From Microbacterium ulmi (GTDB taxonomy: Bacteria; Actinomycetota; Actinomycetes; Actinomycetales; Microbacteriaceae), in the NCBI RefSeq assembly GCF_011759705.1, contig NZ_JAAOZF010000002.1:124001-188000 (forward strand): a stretch of DNA of 64,000 nt, in the 5' to 3' direction. A program made the translations under genes and the position numbers. Positions 60,039-64,000 of this stretch are shown here, one piece after another. The notes below the pieces were generated by a model. It saw only the letters and a program-made list of their open reading frames with translations. It made no database searches and was not told the origin of the DNA. How positions within the stretch are numbered: position 1 is the first letter of the stretch; every line of letters starts with the position of its first letter.

Positions 60039-60908
60039 CTAGCGAGGCATCCGGTCGAGCAGGGCGTCCTCGTCCTGCATGTCGCGGTCGCGGCGGCGGG
60101 CGCCGAGGGCGGGGGATGCCGCAGGCCCGACTGCGCCGTCCACGGTCTCCACGGCATCCTCGTCGTCTTCGAGCCGGGCTCTGCGCTCGGATCGGATGAC
60201 GTACCAGATGAAGACGAAGCCCATGACGGCGAACAGGATCCACTGGATCGCGTACGACAGGTGCGGACCGGGGTCGTCCGACGGGGCCTCGAGCGCTTGA
60301 GGGGCGGATGCGGGGGCGGGCTGCTCCGTGACCATCAGCCCGTACGCGCCGGCCTCGACGCCGGCACCTCCGACGATGTCGGCGATGAGCGGGAGGTGGA
60401 TGGTCGGCACCTGCCCGTCGGGGGCGGAGCGCCCCGACGACGGCAGCGGCTCGCCCGGCTTGAGCCGCGCGACGACCGTGACCTCGCCGGTCGGCGGAGC
60501 GGGCACGGCGTCGGGGTCGGCCTGGTGCTCGCCGGGGGGCACCCAGCCCCGGTTGACGAGGAAGACGCGACCATCGTCGAGGCGGAAGGGGACGAGCACC
60601 TCGAACGCGGCTGTGCCGCCGTGCGCGCGGTTGCGCACCAGCAGCTGCTGGTCGGGCAGATACGTGCCCGTGAGCGTCACGGGATGCCACTCGTCCTCCG
60701 GCGCGAGCGAGCCGTCGGCAGGAAGGAGCTCGGCGAGCGGCACGGGCGCCGCGTCGTAGTTCGCGGCGACGAGCGCGAGCTGCCGCGACCGCTCGGCGTT
60801 GCGCGAGAACTGCCAGTTCGAGAGGAACGCGCACGCGACGGCGAAGACGATCGCGACGGCGACGTAGACGGTCCATCTCGCGGCGGGGCGCGCAGACCGG
60901 AGGCTCAT
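60039..60908 (-). CDS. SURF1-family cytochrome oxidase assembly protein
   Basis: 289 residues. Membrane segments near residues 12-32 and 225-245 bracket an outer domain with WQFSRNAERSRQL, VTLTGTYLPDQQLLVRNRAH and FLVNRGWVPPGE, the SURF1 hallmarks. An acidic C-terminal tail follows. SURF1 proteins help insert heme A into cytochrome oxidase, linking it to ctaA and ctaB in this window. ATGA overlap with the small upstream gene. Confidence 0.92.
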   Translation of the reverse strand: MSLRSARPAARWTVYVAVAIVFAVACAFLSNWQFSRNAERSRQLALVAANYDAAPVPLAELLPADGSLAPEDEWHPVTLTGTYLPDQQLLVRNRAHGGTAAFEVLVPFRLDDGRVFLVNRGWVPPGEHQADPDAVPAPPTGEVTVVARLKPGEPLPSSGRSAPDGQVPTIHLPLIADIVGGAGVEAGAYGLMVTEQPAPASAPQALEAPSDDPGPHLSYAIQWILFAVMGFVFIWYVIRSERRARLEDDEDAVETVDGAVGPAASPALGARRRDRDMQDEDALLDRMPR

Positions 60909-61117
60909 GAGCGGCCCGCCGGCAGCTCGAGCGCCGCGACCGCGACGGGGAAGTCCCGGGCCGCGAGGAAGTCCCGGAGATACGCGACGTGCTCGTCGCA
61001 CGCCACCCACGTCTTGCGCCGGTCCTCGGAGTGGATCCGGGGGTTGCGCCACTCGATCCGCCAGCGTGCCTGGGCGCGGCATCCCGCCCGCGAGCACTCG
61101 GCCTGCTCGGTCGTCAT
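60905..61117 (-). CDS. Small cysteine-containing protein between DUF3099 and SURF1
   Basis: 70 residues. CSRAGC near residue 8 and WVACDEHVAYLRDFL in the middle could bind a metal (three Cys plus His). No function known to me; similar small genes in related genomes carry the doubtful label 'acetone carboxylase'. It overlaps both neighbours by ATGA, so it is a coupled member of this operon. Confidence 0.75.
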   Translation of the reverse strand: MTTEQAECSRAGCRAQARWRIEWRNPRIHSEDRRKTWVACDEHVAYLRDFLAARDFPVAVAALELPAGRS

Positions 61118-61476
61118 GGCCCCGCGTCCGGCGGTGGGGTCGGGGCCTTCGACTCCTCGATACGGATGACGCGAACGGCGGGCGGCTCCTCGAGGGGCGC
61201 CGGGGTCGCAGGGAGCGCCTTCTCGGGGCTCTCGCGCTCGGCCCGGTGATCCTCCTGCGCGACGTTCGCGATGACGACCGCGACGTAGGGGAGGAAGATC
61301 GCGCCGATCCCGAGGAGCACGGTGTGCCAGCCGTACGGCGTGATGAGGACCATGAGCACGAAGCACACGACGCGGATCATCATCATGACGAAGTACCGGA
61401 AGACGCGCGATCCGGCGTCGTCGCGCGGTGCGCGCGGCAGCGAGGTCGCAGACTGCGGTCCGGTGGAGCTCTTCAC
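61114..61476 (-). CDS. DUF3099 membrane protein
   Basis: 120 residues from GTG 61474-61476. Two membrane segments contain FRYFVMMMIRVVCFVLMVL and GWHTVLLGIGAIFLPYVAVV, the DUF3099 pattern; a Pro/Glu-rich tail follows. A GTG three codons further upstream (61483-61485) would abut the -10 TAGGCT at 61487-61492 and so could not be transcribed. First gene of the DUF3099-small protein-SURF1 operon. Confidence 0.85.
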   Translation of the reverse strand: MKSSTGPQSATSLPRAPRDDAGSRVFRYFVMMMIRVVCFVLMVLITPYGWHTVLLGIGAIFLPYVAVVIANVAQEDHRAERESPEKALPATPAPLEEPPAVRVIRIEESKAPTPPPDAGP

Positions 61477-61486
61477 GATGCCCACC

Positions 61487-61492
61487 AGCCTA
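61487..61492 (-). promoter_or_regulatory. -10 element of the DUF3099-SURF1 operon
   Basis: TAGGCT on the minus strand, 10 nt before the chosen GTG. Confidence 0.4.
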
Positions 61493-61519
61493 CGCCGGGC
61501 TGACGGGCCCGGTTCCGCG

Positions 61520-62056
61520 TCAGGCGCTGTAGCGGATCACCCCCGTGCCGGCGAACGGAACGACGAACGCGAACACCGCGAGCAGGGCGAGGATCGCGAG
61601 GCCGATCGAGGCCCAGCCGATGATGGTGCCGGCGAGGGCGAGCCCGCGGCCGCCTTCGTGACTGGTCTTCAGCTCGTTGAGCGCCATGTGCCCCGTCACG
61701 ACCGCGATGATCGACCCGATGACGGGCAGGATCACGAATGCTGCGAGCGACGCGACGAGCGAGACGATCGCGAGCGAGCTGGTCTTGGGCGCGTAGGGGT
61801 AGGCGTACGGCTGCGCGGTGCCGTACGGAGCGGTGCCGTAGGGTGCGGTGCCGTACGGAGTGGAGCTGTACGGAGCGGTGCCGTACGGAGCGGTGCCGTA
61901 GGTCGGGGGCGTCCCGTAGACCGGGGGAGTCCCGTACGCCGGCGGGCCGGCGGGCGGGAGGGGAGCGCCGGAGGGCTGGCCCGGTTGGCCGCCGTAGGCC
62001 GGAGGGGCGGGAGCGGGGGCGTCGGGCGTCCCCTCGGGGACATTCGCATCACTCAC
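61520..62056 (-). CDS. DUF4190 membrane protein with Tyr/Pro/Gly repeat N-terminus
   Basis: 178 residues from GTG 62054-62056; AAGGAGG 8 nt upstream would be buried by the alternative ATG at 62072. The first ~95 residues are low-complexity Pro/Ala/Gly/Tyr with PYGTA repeats. The rest is DUF4190: SSLAIVSLVASLAAF, VTGHMALNELK and a second segment GRGLALAGTIIGWASIG. Possibly a surface or septum-associated membrane protein; function unknown. Confidence 0.85.
   Translation of the reverse strand: MSDANVPEGTPDAPAPAPPAYGGQPGQPSGAPLPPAGPPAYGTPPVYGTPPTYGTAPYGTAPYSSTPYGTAPYGTAPYGTAQPYAYPYAPKTSSLAIVSLVASLAAFVILPVIGSIIAVVTGHMALNELKTSHEGGRGLALAGTIIGWASIGLAILALLAVFAFVVPFAGTGVIRYSA
61821..61895. repeat. Five tandem 15-bp units coding (P)YGTAP
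   Basis: Units of the form ccgtacggagcggtg, two of them nearly identical neighbours at 61866-61895 and others with 3-5 changes. Period equals five codons, so unit gain or loss would keep frame. Confidence 0.8.
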
Positions 62057-62168
62057 GGGCGGGTCCTCCTTCATGCTGTGCTCTCAGCGTCTCAGCGGGG
62101 GTGCACCGTGTCAAACGCCCGCCGGTAGGCTGGTGCGGTTCGCCGTACCAGAGCCCACGGGAGTGCCC

Positions 62169-62879
62169 ATGACCACCGACCGCGTCGTCCTCGTCACCGG
62201 CGGAAACCGCGGGATCGGCCGCGCGATCGCCGAGCGCTTCGTCGCCCAGGGATACCGGGTCGCCGTCACGGCGCGCTCGGGCGAGGGCCCCGAGGGGACG
62301 CTCACGGTCCGCGCCGACGTGACGGATGCCGCGGCCGTCGACGCCGCGTTCACGGAGGTCGAGCAGAAGCTGGGCCCCGTGGGGATCGTCGTCGCGAACG
62401 CCGGTGTCACGAAGGACACGCTGCTGCTGCGCATGACGGAGGACGACTTCGACAGCGTCGTCTCGACGAACCTCGGCGGTGCGTTCCGCGTCGTCAAGCG
62501 GGCATCGAAGGGGATGCTGCGCGCGAAGTGGGGCCGCGTCATCCTCATCTCGTCCGTCGTGGGGCTGTACGGGTCGGCGGGGCAGATCAACTACGCGTCG
62601 TCGAAGAGCGGCCTCGTGGGCTTCGCCCGCTCGCTCACGCGCGAACTGGGCGGCCGCGGCATCACGGCGAACGTCGTCGCGCCGGGCTTCATCGAGACCG
62701 ACATGACGGCGGCTCTGCCGGACGAGACCCAGGCGGAGTACAGGCGCAGCATTCCCGCGGGCCGATTCGCGACTCCCGACGAGGTCGCGGGCGTCGTCGC
62801 CTGGATCGCCTCGGACGACGCGGCCTACATCTCGGGCGCCGTCATCCCGGTCGACGGCGGCCTCGGCATGGGTCACTGA
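62169..62879 (+). CDS. fabG: 3-oxoacyl-ACP reductase (FabG family SDR)
   Basis: 236 residues. TGGNRGIGRAIAERF cofactor loop, NAGVTKD, catalytic Ser in ISSVVGLYG, YASSKSGLVGFARSL and VAPGFIETDMT give the FabG/MabA signature. GGAG 6 nt before ATG 62169. It reduces 3-oxoacyl-ACP with NADPH in fatty acid elongation. Its position next to DUF3099/SURF1 and serB is common in related actinobacteria. Confidence 0.9.
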   Translation: MTTDRVVLVTGGNRGIGRAIAERFVAQGYRVAVTARSGEGPEGTLTVRADVTDAAAVDAAFTEVEQKLGPVGIVVANAGVTKDTLLLRMTEDDFDSVVSTNLGGAFRVVKRASKGMLRAKWGRVILISSVVGLYGSAGQINYASSKSGLVGFARSLTRELGGRGITANVVAPGFIETDMTAALPDETQAEYRRSIPAGRFATPDEVAGVVAWIASDDAAYISGAVIPVDGGLGMGH

Positions 62880-62916
62880 CGCTCCGCGCGGGCGAACGTC
62901 TGGCGACCGCAAGTCC

Positions 62917-63609
62917 TCAGCGGATCGCCGCGACGATCGCCTGCGCGAGCTCTGCGGGCTTGGAGAACTGGGGCCAGTGACCCGTGCCGAGGTGGACGAC
63001 CTCGGTGTCGGAGATGGCGCCGAACTCGGTCGCCCACGCACTCCACTGCGCGAGCACCTCGGGCAGCGTCTCGGCTGTCAGCCCGCCCGACAGGATCGTG
63101 ACGGGAACGCCGAACCGCCGCGCGTCGTGCAGCGCGAGCGTGTCGGTCGGCACCCTCGCGGGCACGGGCAGCGCGCGCCGAGCCCACAGCGCGCGCACGT
63201 CGGCATCGAGATCGAACACCTCCTCGTCGTCGAACACCTCCCAGCCGGGGAAGGGCACGACCCCGCCCGTCGTGTCGAACTCGGAGATGTCGGCACCGGG
63301 AGCGGGCGGCACGGTGTCGACGAACACGACGCGGGCAACCTTGTCGGGCCGTGCGTCGGCGGCGCCCCACACGACGTTGCCCCCGCCGCTGTGCCCCACG
63401 AGCACGGCCGGAGCAGCGAGCGCATCGAGCTCGCCCACGACGGCGGCCACCCAGTCGGCGATGCCGATCGACCCCGACTCGGATGCCGACGCTCCGACTC
63501 CGGGCATCGTGAGGGGTCTCGGGCGATGCCCTGCGGCTTCGAGCGCGGGGAGGATGTCGTCCCACGACGACGCGTCGAGCCAGAGTCCGGGAACCAGGAT
63601 GACGTCCAT
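62917..63609 (-). CDS. Alpha/beta hydrolase
   Basis: 230 residues. VPGLWLDASSW near the N-terminus, nucleophile Ser74 in VGHSGGGN and histidine in GTGHWPQFSKP; acid probably in the ILSGGLTAE strand region. Substrate unknown. The ATG at 63607-63609 lies exactly 6 nt after a TAGCGT -10, with no ribosome site. Confidence 0.85.
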   Translation of the reverse strand: MDVILVPGLWLDASSWDDILPALEAAGHRPRPLTMPGVGASASESGSIGIADWVAAVVGELDALAAPAVLVGHSGGGNVVWGAADARPDKVARVVFVDTVPPAPGADISEFDTTGGVVPFPGWEVFDDEEVFDLDADVRALWARRALPVPARVPTDTLALHDARRFGVPVTILSGGLTAETLPEVLAQWSAWATEFGAISDTEVVHLGTGHWPQFSKPAELAQAIVAAIR

Positions 63610-63615
63610 GACTCG

Positions 63616-63621
63616 ACGCTA
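63616..63621 (-). promoter_or_regulatory. -10 element of the 62917-63609 hydrolase, leaderless arrangement
   Basis: TAGCGT on the minus strand, 6 nt before the ATG. Confidence 0.45.
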
Positions 63622-63647
63622 GCCGCGGCATCCGACATCGTCGAGGC

Positions 63648-64000
63648 TCAGGGCAGGAGCGGGATGACCTCGCGCAGATCCACGGGACCGACCACGAGAT
63701 CGGCGTGCGCACGCACCGTCGGCTTGGCGTTGAAGGCGAGGCCGAGGCCCGCGACCTCCATCATGCGGAGGTCGTTCGCGCCGTCGCCGATCGCGATCGT
63801 GCGTGCGAGCGGCACACCGGACGCGGCGGCCCACTCGCGCAGCGAGGCTGCCTTCCCCTGGGCGTCCACGATCTCGCCGTCCACGAGGCCCGTCAGCACG
63901 CCGTCCGAGACGACGAGGCGATTGGCCCTCCAGGTGTCCACGCCGAGGGACGGCGCGATCGTGTCGAGGATCTGGTGGAACCCGCCCGACACGACGCCGA
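63648..64000 (-). CDS. serB: Phosphoserine phosphatase, C-terminal part (runs off the right edge)
   Basis: The last ~117 residues of SerB. VVSGGFHQILDTIAPSLGVD, VDGEIVDAQGKAASL with the HAD lysine, and IGDGANDLRMMEVAGLGLAFNAKP carry HAD motifs 2-4. The N-terminal DxDST nucleophile and any ACT domain lie outside the window. It releases serine from phosphoserine. Confidence 0.93.
   Translation of the reverse strand, partial: GVVSGGFHQILDTIAPSLGVDTWRANRLVVSDGVLTGLVDGEIVDAQGKAASLREWAAASGVPLARTIAIGDGANDLRMMEVAGLGLAFNAKPTVRAHADLVVGPVDLREVIPLLP

Overview
This 64 kb window is high-GC actinobacterial chromosome. The gene content (WhiA, RbpA, OpcA, divergent 'alternate-type signal peptide' proteins with a SipW-like peptidase) and the gene order point to Microbacteriaceae, most likely Microbacterium or a close relative. 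That assignment is inference from families and synteny; no 16S gene is present. I saw no tRNA, rRNA, CRISPR array, transposase or integrase.

Layout. 1-2 kb: edge of a membrane protein (minus), a DksA/TraR-like zinc protein coupled to a YchJ-like SEC-C protein, and a DUF2510 protein. 2-7 kb: rpsA with a strong terminator, a minus-strand SipW signal peptidase operon with two probable substrates, and coaE. 7-20 kb: a lipoprotein/membrane-protein pair, then the conserved uvrB - (MarR, TOPRIM) - uvrA - uvrC - rapZ - whiA run. 20-24.7 kb: sodA, gap-pgk-tpiA, secG-rbpA. 24.7-32.9 kb (minus): one tightly overlapping pentose-phosphate operon, tkt-tal-pgi-zwf-opcA-pgl, divergent from ctaB. 34-39.7 kb: a less conserved insert (CPA1 antiporter, small membrane protein, small secreted protein, large LuxR-type ATPase regulator) between ctaB and ctaA. 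39.7-45 kb: ctaA and the suf operon sufB-sufD-Rieske-sufC-sufT. 45-58.3 kb: accessory genes, namely a MmyB-like regulator, SDR, hydrolase, DJ-1/LysR pair, PatB, a frameshifted MFS transporter, an IdeR-box siderophore operon, bioY, and an orphan contractile-tail-tube (gp19-like) protein. 58.4-64 kb: ABC-F, SURF1, DUF3099, DUF4190, fabG, a hydrolase and the 3' part of serB.

How it works together. Much of the window is central carbon metabolism (lower glycolysis, pentose phosphate), nucleotide excision repair (all three Uvr subunits), heme A and Fe-S assembly for respiration, and iron uptake under an obvious DtxR/IdeR-type box. Many start codons lie 6-7 nt after a TAnnnT -10 element, so leaderless transcripts appear common.

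Most notable signals: (i) a 15-bp palindrome TGTGGTCnGACCACA occurring four times, only between genes in the first 6.5 kb, two copies framing the -35 of the SipW-substrate promoter; (ii) an orphan tail-tube-like gene; (iii) a strikingly frequent 7-mer, GGATGCC/GGCATCC; (iv) an OhrR-like MarR regulator whose operator lies between two divergent, apparently leaderless promoters.
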